Shown: one piece after another, positions 36,322 to 46,605 of the stretch
How positions within the stretch are numbered: the stretch's first letter is position 1
Layout: the number at the start of each line of letters is the position of its first letter
Source: Gammaproteobacteria bacterium
Lineage (GTDB): Bacteria > Pseudomonadota > Gammaproteobacteria > S012-40
Reading direction: 5' to 3'
Assembly: GCA_029884425.1 (NCBI GenBank)
Contig: JAOUHV010000001.1
Coordinates: forward strand, 45,537-109,536
DNA: 64,000 nucleotides
Translations under genes and position numbers: made by a program
Notes under the pieces: generated by a model
The model's database searches: none
The model's input: the letters and a program-made list of their open reading frames with translations, nothing else
Told to the model about the DNA's origin: nothing

Positions 36322-37989
36322 ATGGCAGATAAAAACGTTAAAAACTGGTTTAAAAGTGGCGCTCCCTGGGTTTGGTTGACCGGTGCGGCGGTTGCCGTCA
36401 GCGTTATCATGGTGGTGGGTCTGCTAGGTTTGATCGCAGTTCGCGGCTTGGGATTTTTCTGGCCAGCGGACGTACAGCAGGTGCAGTATCGGGACGCTGG
36501 CGGTCAGACGATCACTGTTGCCGGTGAGATTTATGGCAAGGAAGCCGTCTTGGCCGAACGTTTGCGTGAATCCGGTACGGATATTCCGCAAGATATGGAA
36601 AAGGTGACGCGTTTCCTGTTCAAGATCGGCAATCGTGACGTCAACGGCATGGATTTCCGTTGGTTGATGAAGCACAACATTGAAAGTTGGAGCACGCCGG
36701 AGAATCTGTTTGTTGCCGAGCGTCGTGAATGGGGTAACTTTTACGGTTATCTCAAGGAAGTAAAGCAGGACGGCGTGGTGGTGGCCGAGGGTGAAGCAGC
36801 CTGGCCCAAGTTCGAATTATTGCTGCAGCGTTCCGCCGATTTGGCAGTGCAGATTCGTGATCTGGAAAGAACCGAAATTGGTTCGGTCAATTACCGTCTG
36901 GAGCGTTTGCGACTAAAGGAACGTGGCCTGGAATTGGATGGCCTGTTGGATGATCAGGCCAAGGCGCAATTGGTGGAAGACCGTGCGGCTCTCAATGCCG
37001 AATACGGCTCGCTGCAAAAACAGTTGAACGGTTTACACGCTGCGATCAGTCGGGATGCTCTGACGGCGACCACGGCGGATGGTCGTGTGGTGGAAATTCC
37101 ACTGAAGAATATCGTCCGTGTTCATATGCCCAATGCGATGAACCCGGTACAAAAATTAATCACATATTTTTCCAATGTCTGGGCCTTTGTTAGCGGCGAG
37201 CCGCGTGAGGCCAATACCGAGGGTGGAGTGTTCCCAGCTATCTTCGGTACGGTGATGATGGTTATCATCATGTCGATTTTTGTGACGCCGTTTGGTGTAG
37301 TGGCAGCGGTTTACTTGCGCGAATATGCCAAGCAAGGATTTTTGACTCGGGTAATACGTATCGCGGTAAACAATCTGGCGGGCGTGCCGGCGATTGTTTA
37401 TGGCGTGTTTGGTTTGGGCTTTTTTGTGTACTTTCTGGGTGGCAACATTGATGCCCTGTTTTTCCCGGAAGCCCTGCCCGCCCCGACTTTTGGTACTCCG
37501 GGCTTGTTGTGGGCGTCATTGACGCTGGCGATTTTGACCGTGCCGGTGGTTATTGTGGCGACCGAGGAAGGTTTATCGCGGATTCCACGTAATATTCGCG
37601 AAGGCAGTCTGGCGCTGGGTGCGACCAAGTGGGAAACCTTGTGGAAAACGGTTATCCCCATGGCCAGCCCGGCAATGATGACCGGATTGATTCTTGCCAT
37701 TGCTCGTGCGGCGGGTGAAGTGGCGCCCCTGATGTTGGTAGGTGTGGTGAAACTGGCCCCGACCCTGCCGATGGATGGCAACTTCCCTTACGTGCATCTG
37801 GATTACAAGATCATGCATTTGGGCTTCCACATCTACGATGTGGGCTTCCAGAGCCCGAACGTTGAGGCGGCTCGTCCGTTAGTGTACGCAACTGCGCTGT
37901 TGCTGGTGTTGGTTATCATCGTGCTGAACATCGCCGCGATTGCCATTCGTAATCGTCTGCGTGAGCGCTACAAGGCACTGGATAACTAG
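36322..37989 (+). CDS. pstA: Phosphate ABC transporter permease PstA (long form)
   Basis: A 555-residue permease. After the first membrane segment there is a ~240-residue periplasmic insert, partly coiled-coil ([38 protein letters not shown]). The permease domain has [36 protein letters not shown] and the ATPase-coupling loop [20 protein letters not shown]. It pairs with PstC in the PstSCAB importer. Fourteen bases separate it from pstC. Confidence 0.94.
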   Translation: MADKNVKNWFKSGAPWVWLTGAAVAVSVIMVVGLLGLIAVRGLGFFWPADVQQVQYRDAGGQTITVAGEIYGKEAVLAERLRESGTDIPQDMEKVTRFLFKIGNRDVNGMDFRWLMKHNIESWSTPENLFVAERREWGNFYGYLKEVKQDGVVVAEGEAAWPKFELLLQRSADLAVQIRDLERTEIGSVNYRLERLRLKERGLELDGLLDDQAKAQLVEDRAALNAEYGSLQKQLNGLHAAISRDALTATTADGRVVEIPLKNIVRVHMPNAMNPVQKLITYFSNVWAFVSGEPREANTEGGVFPAIFGTVMMVIIMSIFVTPFGVVAAVYLREYAKQGFLTRVIRIAVNNLAGVPAIVYGVFGLGFFVYFLGGNIDALFFPEALPAPTFGTPGLLWASLTLAILTVPVVIVATEEGLSRIPRNIREGSLALGATKWETLWKTVIPMASPAMMTGLILAIARAAGEVAPLMLVGVVKLAPTLPMDGNFPYVHLDYKIMHLGFHIYDVGFQSPNVEAARPLVYATALLLVLVIIVLNIAAIAIRNRLRERYKALDN

Positions 37990-38005
37990 GATTGAGGTTA
38001 GAGTG

Positions 38006-38836
38006 ATGACTGAAGGTAATAATGCTCAAGTGAAACTGGAAACCAGTGTCCGTGCCGGACAGGGTAAAGGTTTGGCTTCTGAAGACATCTGCATCAAGGT
38101 GCGCGACCTGCGTTTGTACTACGGAGAAAAGCAGGCGCTGAACGGTATCAACATGGATATCCCACGCAACAAGGTGACGGCGTTTATCGGCCCGTCCGGT
38201 TGCGGTAAGTCCACGCTGCTGCGTTGCTTCAATCGAATGAATGATTTGGTTGATAACGTGCGCGTTGAAGGCGAATTGAACATTGATGGCCGCAATATTT
38301 TCGACAAATCGGTGAACGTTGCCGAATTGCGCCGCCGGGTGGGTATGGTGTTCCAAAAGCCAAACCCCTTCCCCAAGAGTATTTACGAAAACGTCGCCTA
38401 TGGTTTGCGTTTGCAGGGAATTAACAGCCGTCGTCGTTTGGACGAAGTGGTCGAACGTTCGCTCAAGGGCGCGGCGCTGTGGGACGAAGTAAAAGATCGT
38501 TTGCATGAAAGTGCGATGGGCATGTCGGGTGGTCAGCAGCAGCGTTTGGTGATTGCCCGCGCAATTGCGATTGAGCCAGAAGTGCTGCTGCTGGACGAAC
38601 CAGCTTCGGCCCTAGACCCGATTTCGACGCTGAAGATCGAAGAGTTGATCTATGAGCTGAAGAATCGCTACACCATCGTTATTGTTACCCACAACATGCA
38701 ACAGGCTGCGCGAGTTTCAGATTACACCGCATTCATGTACATGGGTGACCTGATTGAATTGGCGGATACCAATACTCTGTTTACCAATCCGGCCAAGCAG
38801 CAAACTGAAGACTATATAACCGGCCGTTACGGCTAA
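38006..38836 (+). CDS. pstB: Phosphate ABC transporter ATPase PstB
   Basis: A 276-residue ATPase starting at ATG 38006, 16 bases after pstA. Walker A is GPSGCGKST, the Q-loop is [16 protein letters not shown], the ABC signature is MSGGQQQRL, Walker B is [12 protein letters not shown], and the switch His is in VTHNMQQA. It energises phosphate import and passes the phosphate signal to PhoR with PhoU. Confidence 0.97.
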   Translation: MTEGNNAQVKLETSVRAGQGKGLASEDICIKVRDLRLYYGEKQALNGINMDIPRNKVTAFIGPSGCGKSTLLRCFNRMNDLVDNVRVEGELNIDGRNIFDKSVNVAELRRRVGMVFQKPNPFPKSIYENVAYGLRLQGINSRRRLDEVVERSLKGAALWDEVKDRLHESAMGMSGGQQQRLVIARAIAIEPEVLLLDEPASALDPISTLKIEELIYELKNRYTIVIVTHNMQQAARVSDYTAFMYMGDLIELADTNTLFTNPAKQQTEDYITGRYG

Positions 38837-38851
38837 GGCAGGGAGTTGAAG

Positions 38852-39571
38852 ATGGATAACCGTATCGGACACCATATTTCCAAGCAGTTTAACGAAGAAC
38901 TGGAAGATATTCGTACTCGCGTCATGGCGATGGGCGGACTGGTGGAGCAGCAGTTGGAAAATGCGATTACAGCGCTGACCACGAGCGATGCTGCTCTGGC
39001 GAGTGAAGTGGCCAACAGTGACTACCGCATCAATGCCCTGGAAGTGGACATTGACGAAGAATGTACCCAAATCCTGGCGCGCCGCCAGCCGGCAGCGACG
39101 GACCTGCGTTTGGTAATTGCGGTCATCAAGACCATTACCGACCTGGAGCGTATCGGCGATGAAGCTGGTCGCGTAGCGCGGATGGCGCTAAAAGTGACGG
39201 AAGAAGGCGGAACCAAAATTCCAAAAACCGCGCTTGAGCATTTGGGGCGTCACGTTAAGGCGATGCTGCGTGATGCACTGGATGCATTTGCACGTATGGA
39301 TGCCGAGGCCGCCTATCGTGCATGGAGCGAAGATCGCAAAGTGGATGAAGAATACGAAGCGATTTTGCGTCAGTTGATGACGTTCATGATGGAAGATCCT
39401 CGTACCATTCCGCTGGTGCTGGAAGTCATTTGGGCTGCGCGATCATTGGAGCGCGTGGGCGATCGTGCCTCCAACATTTGCGAATACGTTATCTATCTGG
39501 TTAAGGGCAAAGACGTGCGCCATACCAGCGCGGAGCAAATGGCAATTGAAGTTCTGGGCAACCGGGCTTGA
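38852..39571 (+). CDS. phoU: Phosphate transport/signalling regulator PhoU
   Basis: A 239-residue protein of two repeated PhoU helical bundles. Each has the metal-cluster motif region ([42 protein letters not shown]). [12 protein letters not shown] and [14 protein letters not shown] are the repeat signatures. It keeps PhoR silent when phosphate is plentiful. ATG 38852 has GGGAG six bases upstream. It is the last gene of the pstCAB–phoU operon. Confidence 0.96.
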   Translation: MDNRIGHHISKQFNEELEDIRTRVMAMGGLVEQQLENAITALTTSDAALASEVANSDYRINALEVDIDEECTQILARRQPAATDLRLVIAVIKTITDLERIGDEAGRVARMALKVTEEGGTKIPKTALEHLGRHVKAMLRDALDAFARMDAEAAYRAWSEDRKVDEEYEAILRQLMTFMMEDPRTIPLVLEVIWAARSLERVGDRASNICEYVIYLVKGKDVRHTSAEQMAIEVLGNRA

Positions 39572-39591
39572 TACGCTGAACGCGGACGACG

Positions 39592-39618
39592 AAAAAGGGC
39601 CCCCAGGGGCCCTTTTTT
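39592..39618. terminator. Bidirectional terminator between phoU and yqcC
   Basis: GGGCCCC and GGGGCCC pair around CA, flanked by A5 and T6. It serves both convergent genes. Confidence 0.9.
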
Positions 39619-39970
39619 AATGCAGCGGCGGCGAGTGCGCGGCGTTGTCGTGGAACGCCTCGTCGATGGCGTGCAGAATCATCACCAGCTTGTCGGCGTC
39701 AGGGGTGGTTTCCAGCGCCTGCTCGGCATATTCTGCAATATCACTTTCTTTGGGCAGATAGTCGCCCCGCTCTATCAGGGTTTTGAGCTGGGGCAAATAG
39801 ACCCATTGCAGCCACTGGGGAAACTCCAGCGTGTCAAAGCAAAAAGGCTGGGGACTGGCCAAGGCCGGTGCTGCAGGCGGCTTGCTGTGCCACAGATGTT
39901 GTTCACGCAGCTCTTTTTCGAGCATCAGGGTCAGCTCGGCTAGCGCCATTAAAATATTTTGAGGAACCAT
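39617..39970 (-). CDS. YqcC-like protein (DUF446)
   Basis: A 117-residue all-helical protein. LMLEKELREQHLW, FDTLEFPQWLQWVYLPQL and LIERGDYLPKESDIAEYAE are the family blocks. Members are short cytosolic proteins of unknown function, often near tRNA-modification (truC) genes; that neighbour is absent here. It follows the membrane-protein gene upstream by two bases and is probably in one operon with it. Confidence 0.88.
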   Translation of the reverse strand: MVPQNILMALAELTLMLEKELREQHLWHSKPPAAPALASPQPFCFDTLEFPQWLQWVYLPQLKTLIERGDYLPKESDIAEYAEQALETTPDADKLVMILHAIDEAFHDNAAHSPPLH

Positions 39971-39972
39971 GG

Positions 39973-41235
39973 TCAGTTGTTGTCGTATATTTTACAGGTG
40001 GAAATACGGCGCTGGATTTCGGATTCGACCAACTGATAAGCCTGGCTGTCCAGATCTTCGTAGCGGGATTTAAACTCGAGTTCCATTATACCCTCAGGCA
40101 GGTCGGACGTGGTGGGCATATACTCGGTTTCGCGGGTCGAATTGACCATAAAGTCCTGAACACGGCGTGCGCTGCGGCGGGATTCGGTCGCCAGCGTGGC
40201 AAAGCGAGTCCCCGCCCGATCGGCGAGCAAATCGGCAAAGCTGAAACCGCTGCCGTCATGGGCGTCATGCACCTCTTTGAACACACCAACGGCGTCAGCC
40301 AAACCACTACCGGCGGAGACGGTAACTGCCCCGGAAATTACAAAGTGCTGGCTTAGATCCTGGCGAGAGCCAAGCAGCAGTGAAATTCGTTTGGCGGGAA
40401 TTTCGCGGCGCAGATCATCGGGCAGCAGTTGCACTATCTCGGTGTTGACCACGTACAATGCGACCGAATAAAGCAGTGCGCGGTTTTCTGCTGCGGCATC
40501 TTCCCCGCCCAGACTGCGGCTTTGCGCGGTTTTGAACAGGGTTTTTAGCAGATGATGCAGCGAGCCCCAACGTCCAGGCCGTTGCAGTGACCATTGGGCA
40601 ATTTGCCGCTGATAAACGGCGATGCGCTGCAAGTCGTCCTCTTCAAACAGTATCCAGTTACTTTGCTTGGTGATTTCTTGCAGCAGCTTGGGTGACCAAC
40701 GATAACGGACACTGACTTCGCCGTGACGGATGTCGACACCTTGCACGGCCTGCCAGATATGTTTGTAGCTCAGAATGTGTACACCGAGTTGGTTGTGCAG
40801 CAAGCGGCTGGCCAGCGGCAATGAGAAAGTGGGCAGTTGCCAGTAACCCAATTTTAAGGTTAGAAAATACGGTGCGTTATCACGCAAGCCCAGGGTGGCG
40901 TGGTAATTTAGATACAAGGAAAATGGCAGCGCCACACTGCCATGAAGCTCGATCAGATTGGGTTGTAATGTGGCGCGGACGCGTATATCACCGTAGCGTT
41001 TGGCCGAGTAATTGAGCAGCAGATTTAGATCGCGCTCGTCGATGAGAATATTGCGAATTTCGCCAGGCTTGAGTGTTTTGGGGTTGTTGTCACGCGCAAT
41101 TTGACGAATGTGGGCAACGTCGTCAAAACGCAGTGTTTGCGAAGTGTCCACTGTCGCGTCAGTGTCCAGCAGGCTGAAAAGAAACGCCAGCAAGAGGAAA
41201 AAAAGTATGAAAGCGACGGAAATAATCCGTTTCAT
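39973..41235 (-). CDS. Uncharacterised membrane-anchored protein (420 aa)
   Basis: I do not recognise the family. From ATG 41235 (AAGG upstream) the protein starts with one strong membrane segment (ISVAFILFFLLLAFLFSLL) and then a ~390-residue soluble part, probably periplasmic. That part has an amphipathic beta-rich region (IRNILIDERDLNLLLNYSAKRYG; RVRATLQPNLIELHG) recalling AsmA-like or lipid-binding domains, then a helical region with HLLKTLFKTAQSRS and FVISGAVTVSAGSGLADAVG. The longer reading to 41517 would run under the divergent TraB/GumN gene. Confidence 0.7.
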   Translation of the reverse strand: MKRIISVAFILFFLLLAFLFSLLDTDATVDTSQTLRFDDVAHIRQIARDNNPKTLKPGEIRNILIDERDLNLLLNYSAKRYGDIRVRATLQPNLIELHGSVALPFSLYLNYHATLGLRDNAPYFLTLKLGYWQLPTFSLPLASRLLHNQLGVHILSYKHIWQAVQGVDIRHGEVSVRYRWSPKLLQEITKQSNWILFEEDDLQRIAVYQRQIAQWSLQRPGRWGSLHHLLKTLFKTAQSRSLGGEDAAAENRALLYSVALYVVNTEIVQLLPDDLRREIPAKRISLLLGSRQDLSQHFVISGAVTVSAGSGLADAVGVFKEVHDAHDGSGFSFADLLADRAGTRFATLATESRRSARRVQDFMVNSTRETEYMPTTSDLPEGIMELEFKSRYEDLDSQAYQLVESEIQRRISTCKIYDNN

Positions 41236-41335
41236 TATTCTGGCCTTGTGCCCATATTTTATTTGCGCACGATGGTCGTCCAAACCAGCGAGCATGTCTA
41301 ATGAGCCAACCGCTTGTTGGCCCGGGAGAGAGCGA

Positions 41336-42241
41336 GTGAACCGATTGTTATTATCAACTGTCGCTCTAATTGCTGCCCTGCTGGGAGGCGTTGCTCCCCT
41401 CCATGCCGATACTGTAGAGACTTCGGCAAATAGAGACAATATCTTTAAATCCGGGGTGTTATGGCAAATCAGTAAACCCGGTATGGAGCCGTCGTATTTA
41501 ATGGGTACCGTGCACACAGATGACCCGCGAATTATTGCGGTGGGTCAGCGGGTATTGCCGCTGCTGGCGTCGACGACAACGCTGGCGGTCGAGGTATTGC
41601 TGAGCAGCGAAAACAGCGCCTACGCGTCGCGAGCAATGTTTTTTACCGATGGCCGCCACCTGCGGCAGGTGGCGGGCGACAAACTGTTTCATGCGTCCGT
41701 GGCGGCGTTAAAAGCGCGGGGAATGAGCGAGCAACACGTGGCGATGATGAAGCCGTGGGCAGTGTTTACCGTGTTGAGTATGCCGGAAATGAAAACGGGT
41801 CAGTTTTTGGATGCAATGCTGTATTCCAAGGCACAAAGTGAGCAGAAAAAACTCATTGGACTGGAAACCATGCAGGAACAGATTGCGGTATTTGACGAGC
41901 TGACGATGGCAGAGCAGTTGGTGTTGCTGGAGGATACGCTGGCACAGCATGGCAAGATGAAGCAAATGATAGAGGGGATTATCGAGCGCTACTTAGCGCA
42001 GGATCTGGTTGGCATGGAAAAGCTGAACGATGATCACATGCAATTTACTGATGCGGCGCTGGCGGAAAAGGTGAACCAGCGGTTGCTGTACCAGCGTAAC
42101 CTAGTGATGTTTGATCGTATGCAGTCCTTGCTCAAGCAAGGAAATGTATTTGTTGCGGTCGGAGTTTTGCACCTGACAGGTGAACGGGGCTTACTAAACT
42201 TGTTGCATAAGGCCGGGTTTGAATTAACACCAGTAAAGTAA
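41336..42241 (+). CDS. TraB/GumN family exported protein
   Basis: A 301-residue TraB/GumN-domain protein. I chose GTG 41336: GGGAG lies seven bases upstream and the N-terminus becomes a clean signal peptide (NRLLLSTVALIAALLGGVAPLHA). ATG 41294 is the alternative. Family motifs: YLMGTVHTDDPR with the first His, and FVAVGVLHLTGERGLLNLL at the C-terminus. TraB-like proteins are proposed metalloproteases; no substrate is known. DUF2007 follows by six bases. Confidence 0.85.
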   Translation: MNRLLLSTVALIAALLGGVAPLHADTVETSANRDNIFKSGVLWQISKPGMEPSYLMGTVHTDDPRIIAVGQRVLPLLASTTTLAVEVLLSSENSAYASRAMFFTDGRHLRQVAGDKLFHASVAALKARGMSEQHVAMMKPWAVFTVLSMPEMKTGQFLDAMLYSKAQSEQKKLIGLETMQEQIAVFDELTMAEQLVLLEDTLAQHGKMKQMIEGIIERYLAQDLVGMEKLNDDHMQFTDAALAEKVNQRLLYQRNLVMFDRMQSLLKQGNVFVAVGVLHLTGERGLLNLLHKAGFELTPVK

Positions 42242-42247
42242 TCATCC

Positions 42248-42547
42248 ATGAAAAAAATTTACGACGCTGCTCACATGTTTGAAGCCCAACTGCTGGTGGA
42301 TCAGTTGCAGGCTGCTGGTTTCGCAGTGGTGGTGCAGGGGGCGCTTCTGAGTGGTGCGGCAGGCGAATTACCGGTCAATATTTATCCCAGCGTCTGGGTG
42401 GCGCAGGACGATCAGGAAGACGCCGCAACGGCGGCACTGCATATGCTGCTGCAAAACGAGTTCAGGCCACCATGGCGCTGTTTACGCTGTGGTGAGGAAC
42501 ATGTTGGTCAATTCAGTCAGTGTTGGCGATGTGGTGCGGAACGCTAG
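42248..42547 (+). CDS. DUF2007-type protein with C-terminal zinc ribbon
   Basis: A 99-residue cytosolic protein. Residues 1–70 form a DUF2007 ferredoxin-like domain (FEAQLLVDQLQAAGFAVVVQGA…). The last 30 residues hold a zinc ribbon with CLRC and CWRC. The family is labelled 'putative signal transducing protein' without evidence. Its stop overlaps the GGDEF gene's stop by four bases (CTAG). Confidence 0.85.
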   Translation: MKKIYDAAHMFEAQLLVDQLQAAGFAVVVQGALLSGAAGELPVNIYPSVWVAQDDQEDAATAALHMLLQNEFRPPWRCLRCGEEHVGQFSQCWRCGAER

Positions 42548-43854
42548 TCGCCGCGCGAGAGTTTGGGTAATTCTTGTTTCTGGCTTTGGCGCTTGGCGCG
42601 CTCCAGGGCGTATTCGGCCTGGGCAAACAGACCGGTGTCGTTGTCGGCATCGATGGGGAAAGTCGCAATGCCTACGCTGACCTGGATGGTGAGGCTCTTG
42701 CCATCGCCGATATTGAGCGGATGATCGGCAATGGCTTTGGCAATACGGGCAGCGGTTTCCTGTGCGCCCTGGGCATCGGTTTCTGACAGAACTACGGCGA
42801 ATTCATCACCACCATAACGCGCTGCGGTATCGGTTGGTCGTATGGCACCAGAAATCTGCATTGCCACCGAGCATAGCACCGAATCCCCTACCAAGTGACC
42901 GTAGCTCTCATTGACGGCGCGGAATTCGTTGATGTCGAAAAACAATACGGAAAATGGCCGGTCGTAACGCTTGGCGCGATGTACTTCCATGCCCACCACG
43001 TCGTGGAACTGTGGACGGTCAAACAGGCCGGTCAGGCTGTCGTGAATCGATAGATAATCCAGTTCGGTCTGAATTTTCTGGAAACGCTCAGCCATGGCAT
43101 TGAACGCCGAGGCCAAGTGGCCAAGTTCATCATTGGCGTTGTAGTTGATTCGTGAGCTGAGATCGCCCTGGCCAAAGCGGTTTACCGTGTGTTCCAGATT
43201 GCGAATCGGCGCCATGACTGAACGGAACAGCACTACCGCGCCCAAAATGGCAAACACCAAACCACAGCCCAGGATGATGATTACCAACACCACCGACTTC
43301 CATTTTATTTCCTGGGCGGCGAGTCGTTGCGACTGAATCTCGTTGAGGGCGATATTTTCCATCCGCGCCATCATCGCCAAACAACGGTCCACTCCCCGAC
43401 TGAAATCCAGTACCAGTCGTTGGCGTTGATCGGCGTTGAGCAGGTGGAATTGGACGAACAGTTGATTGGCGATGGCTTGCAGATTGATGAATTCGTGTTT
43501 GGCGGTGGTGAGCAGGTCGAATTCTTCCTTGCTAAGATCGATATTGGCAAAGCCGTTATCAAACCCCAGCCCTAGCTGTACTGCCAGGCTGTCGAACTGG
43601 GTGTGGTCGCCCTCTTCCGAGCGGTTGCCAAATTGCTGAATGGGGATCTTGATCTGATAAAACAGTTTTTGTATGTCGGTCACAAATATCTGTTTTTCGA
43701 CCGGATCATAGACGGCCTTTTCCAGGGTGGAAACAGCGCCGCGCACGGCGATAAACGTGATCAACGCCAGCACGCACAGCGGCAGCAGCATGACACCGAT
43801 GGCAAACAGCATTCGCGAGCGCAAAGACGCTTTTTGATCCAAAAACCAGCCCAT
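42544..43854 (-). CDS. Membrane sensor diguanylate cyclase (HAMP–GGDEF)
   Basis: A 436-residue sensor. One membrane segment near 18–38, a ~150-residue helical periplasmic domain, a second segment near 190–212, a HAMP domain and a C-terminal GGDEF domain. The active site is GGDEF (intact), with RPTD five residues before it, the product-inhibition I-site. It should make c-di-GMP and be feedback-controlled. No EAL domain. Its ligand is unknown; the gene stands alone. Confidence 0.93.
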   Translation of the reverse strand: MGWFLDQKASLRSRMLFAIGVMLLPLCVLALITFIAVRGAVSTLEKAVYDPVEKQIFVTDIQKLFYQIKIPIQQFGNRSEEGDHTQFDSLAVQLGLGFDNGFANIDLSKEEFDLLTTAKHEFINLQAIANQLFVQFHLLNADQRQRLVLDFSRGVDRCLAMMARMENIALNEIQSQRLAAQEIKWKSVVLVIIILGCGLVFAILGAVVLFRSVMAPIRNLEHTVNRFGQGDLSSRINYNANDELGHLASAFNAMAERFQKIQTELDYLSIHDSLTGLFDRPQFHDVVGMEVHRAKRYDRPFSVLFFDINEFRAVNESYGHLVGDSVLCSVAMQISGAIRPTDTAARYGGDEFAVVLSETDAQGAQETAARIAKAIADHPLNIGDGKSLTIQVSVGIATFPIDADNDTGLFAQAEYALERAKRQSQKQELPKLSRGD

Positions 43855-44306
43855 GTCTTATGCAAGTCTCAGGAGAAACATGAAGTTAAAATGACGCTAC
43901 CGAGCCAAAAATGGGCTTCATTGTAACGCGTAATTACAAAATTAGTACGCCTTTGTTTATCGGAACAGCCTTGTGCTCCTTGACCCTTTATTTTGGCAGG
44001 GATGATTCCCTCCTGATAATGTCAGGTTATTAAATCTAACATATTGTAATCATTTATGAATCATGTGCGAGCCTAGGGGTTGTGGCAGCGACACGGGATT
44101 GGGGGAGAACAACGGGTTTTATGTGGTTGCCGCAGGTTCCGTGGCGGCAAAAAACAAGAAACAGCGGCAGTAAGGTAAGCCAATCAGAGTGAGTGTTTTG
44201 AGAATGGTTCGCCATAATTATTTGGCTGTAGAGCAGATGTGTGATGTCGATCCGCATTATACGCAGTTGTCGTAGTTCACATATTGAATTTGGGGGACAG
44301 GTGCCG
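43855..44306. other. 452-bp gap with no gene
   Basis: No convincing gene fits here. It contains an inverted repeat TTGTAA (43921–43926)/TTACAA (43934–43939), and weak Pho-box-like units TGTAATCATTT and ATGAATCATGT at 44045–44066. Promoters for the divergent GGDEF and PstS-like genes should lie here, but I cannot place them. Confidence 0.4.
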
Positions 44307-45089
44307 ATGACCAAACTCGGGGATACGCGACATGGCGGAATGTTCTTTATGTTTCTATTGCGAATATTGGTGCTGATGTGGCTGACAACAGCGGCATTGG
44401 CAGACGAAGTTATCACGATTGATGCATCCAGCGGTTCCAGTCGCTTGGTAACGTTGTTCTTTGAGCATTTTGCCAAGCAGGATCAGGCCGAAGGCTACCA
44501 GTTTAATGTCATTGTGGCGCTGCCGGAGCAATCGCAAGAGACAATGTTCACTGTGCGCCATCATTCGCTGGGTGGGGCAGGTAGCAAGGTGGAAAAAACC
44601 GAAATTCTGTTGGCCAAGGCACCTATCGCGATCGTCGTGGGTGGAAAAACCGGTGTGAAAAAATTGAGTATTGGTGATTTGGCGCGTTTGTATCGCCGCA
44701 AGGTTAACAACTGGAGCCAGTTGGGCGGAGCCAATCACGCCATTGTGCTGGCGGGCAGGCAGGACGACGAACAAATTTACAGCGAAATCAAAAGACACCA
44801 CTCGTTTATGAGTGATGCAAATTTCGACAAGGTACTGGTCAGTGGTCAGGCGATGCGGGAATTTATCGAAAGCGAAGACGGAAACTACGCGGTTGGTTTT
44901 GGTAGCCGCGAGGACTTTTCGCCCAAGCATCTGGTGGAAATGTACGGATTTACCGCCGGGGTGGATGTCGGGCTGGTGTATGACAAAAAACACGCGGATA
45001 CAGCGCTGATCAAGGCAATCAGCCGCTATGCCAAGAGCGCGGAATGGCGCCAGACATTGATGGCGCACAAATTCTATCCAGTGCTGTAG
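44307..45089 (+). CDS. Orphan PstS-like periplasmic substrate-binding protein
   Basis: About 260 residues from ATG 44307; ATG 44340 is an alternative, and both keep the signal peptide (MFFMFLLRILVLMWLTTAALA). The mature protein is a short type II periplasmic-binding fold resembling phosphate-binding-like proteins (LAKAPIAIVVGGKTGVKKLSIGDL, RKVNNWSQLGG, SEDGNYAVGFGSRED, SAEWRQTLMAHKFYPVL). No permease or ATPase accompanies it. It ends at a terminator. Ligand unknown. Confidence 0.78.
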   Translation: MTKLGDTRHGGMFFMFLLRILVLMWLTTAALADEVITIDASSGSSRLVTLFFEHFAKQDQAEGYQFNVIVALPEQSQETMFTVRHHSLGGAGSKVEKTEILLAKAPIAIVVGGKTGVKKLSIGDLARLYRRKVNNWSQLGGANHAIVLAGRQDDEQIYSEIKRHHSFMSDANFDKVLVSGQAMREFIESEDGNYAVGFGSREDFSPKHLVEMYGFTAGVDVGLVYDKKHADTALIKAISRYAKSAEWRQTLMAHKFYPVL

Positions 45090-45115
45090 CGGGAATGGCT
45101 CTGTGCGCTGAAAGG

Positions 45116-45148
45116 AAAAAGCCCGATCGTCCTGACCGGGCTTTTTTT
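45116..45148 (+). terminator. Terminator after PstS-like gene
   Basis: A5 then GCCCG (45121–45125) pairs with CGGGC (45137–45141) around an 11-base loop, then T7. Confidence 0.85.
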
Positions 45149-45358
45149 GTTGCTCATGCCTTGAGGGGCAAAAACTTAGCGACAAGCTAGGGCATGATCT
45201 TTAGCCGGTTGAGCTGAAGCGTAAACCCAGTGGGACCAACACCTTACGGGAAGCGGCTGGTTGAATGTATAATTGCCGGGCCGGGCATGTATTGTGCTCG
45301 AGTTGGATTTTGCTGTGCCAGCCAAGTAAGTTCGCCACCTGCGCGACGAGGAGAGTTT

Positions 45359-46555
45359 GTGACAGTTCAAGTACCCAAGGGTATTGTCCCCCTGGATAAC
45401 ATCCTACCCGATGAGCCGCTGCTAATGATGGGCGCAGGACCTGTTCCCATCCCCGAGCGCGTGGCGCACGCCAATTCGATCGTGATCAACCACTTGGGCG
45501 ACACCATGGCGCAGGTCATTGAGCAGGTGAAAAACATGTCCTGCTATGTGTTCCAGACCGAATCGCGCCACATCCTCGGGGTTGCCGGACCGGGTTCGGC
45601 GGCGATGGAAATGGCGGTCGTCAACTTGATTCGCCCAGGGGATAACGTCCTGAGTATCTGCAACGGCTTTTTCAGCGGACGTCTGGCAGAAATGGCTGAA
45701 CGTTCCGAAGCCAAGGTGCTGCGGATGCAGGTGGCCGACGGCGAATGCGCCATGCCGGACGAGGTCGAAAAGTACATCAAACAGCACAATCCGCGCGTCA
45801 TCACCATGGTGCAGGGAGAAACCTCCAACACGGTGTACAACCGCTATTTGCCCGAAATCGGCAAGCTGGCGCGTCAGTACGACTGTCTGCTGGTGGTGGA
45901 CGCAGTATGCACCCTGAGCACCATGCCGCTGGACATGGATGACTGGGGCGTGGATGCAGTCATCACTGGCGGCCAAAAAGGTTTGTCGTCAATTCCGGGC
46001 GTGTCATTGGTCGCGTTTTCTGACAAGGCCTGGGCCTTCATCGAGTCTCGCAGCGATCGCCTGCGTCATTGGTGTCTGGACGCGCGTCTGGCAGATCAGT
46101 TCTGGTACAAAAAGTCATATCACTACACCGCGCCAGTCTCGGGTATTTTGGCCATGCACGAGGCATTGCGCTTGGTGTGCAACGAAACACTGAGCGTGCG
46201 CTACGAGCGTCACCTGAAATGCTCTATTGCGCTGCAGGCGTCGCTGGAAGCGTTGGGCGTGGAACTTTACGTCCAGCCTGAATCGCGTTTGAACTCGGTG
46301 GTGGGTATACTGACGCCACCGCAGATGGATCGCAAAATTCTGCTAAAAACCATGTCCGAACGCTACCGTGTGGAGATTGCCGGTTCGTTTGGTCCGCCCA
46401 TCGTCCGTATCGGCCAGATGGGTGAGCAGTGCCGCGCACATAATCTGTTCCGCACCATTCACGCGTTTGGCTCCAGTATGAATCGCCTGGGCGCCAAAGT
46501 GGATTTGCCCGCAGCCATGGCGACGCTGGAAAGTCATTTGGAAAACGAGTCGTAA
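45359..46555 (+). CDS. Class V aminotransferase (alanine/serine–glyoxylate type)
   Basis: A 398-residue PLP aminotransferase starting at GTG 45359, with GAGGAG five bases upstream. MMGAGPVPIPERV is the N-terminal signature of the alanine–glyoxylate/serine–pyruvate group. VAGPGSAAMEMAV holds the cofactor phosphate site, and Lys207 in TGGQKGLSS forms the Schiff base. The exact amino donor is unclear. A possible -10 (TATAAT) is at 45268. A hairpin terminator follows the gene. Confidence 0.88.
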   Translation: MTVQVPKGIVPLDNILPDEPLLMMGAGPVPIPERVAHANSIVINHLGDTMAQVIEQVKNMSCYVFQTESRHILGVAGPGSAAMEMAVVNLIRPGDNVLSICNGFFSGRLAEMAERSEAKVLRMQVADGECAMPDEVEKYIKQHNPRVITMVQGETSNTVYNRYLPEIGKLARQYDCLLVVDAVCTLSTMPLDMDDWGVDAVITGGQKGLSSIPGVSLVAFSDKAWAFIESRSDRLRHWCLDARLADQFWYKKSYHYTAPVSGILAMHEALRLVCNETLSVRYERHLKCSIALQASLEALGVELYVQPESRLNSVVGILTPPQMDRKILLKTMSERYRVEIAGSFGPPIVRIGQMGEQCRAHNLFRTIHAFGSSMNRLGAKVDLPAAMATLESHLENES

Positions 46556-46582
46556 TTTCCATATAAAATACAATGAAAAGCA

Positions 46583-46605
46583 AGGGGAGCATAGCTCCCC
46601 TTTTT
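46583..46605 (+). terminator. Terminator after class V aminotransferase
   Basis: AGGGGAGC and GCTCCCCT pair around ATA, followed by T-rich TTTTTG. Confidence 0.88.

Noticed and set aside
44045..44066. Pho box for the orphan PstS-like gene
   Set aside because: The match is weak and lies 240 bases from the start; not reported as a site.
44054..44476. 140-codon minus-strand frame in the gap before the PstS-like gene
   Set aside because: It overlaps the PstS-like coding sequence, lacks a ribosome-binding site and has low-complexity composition.
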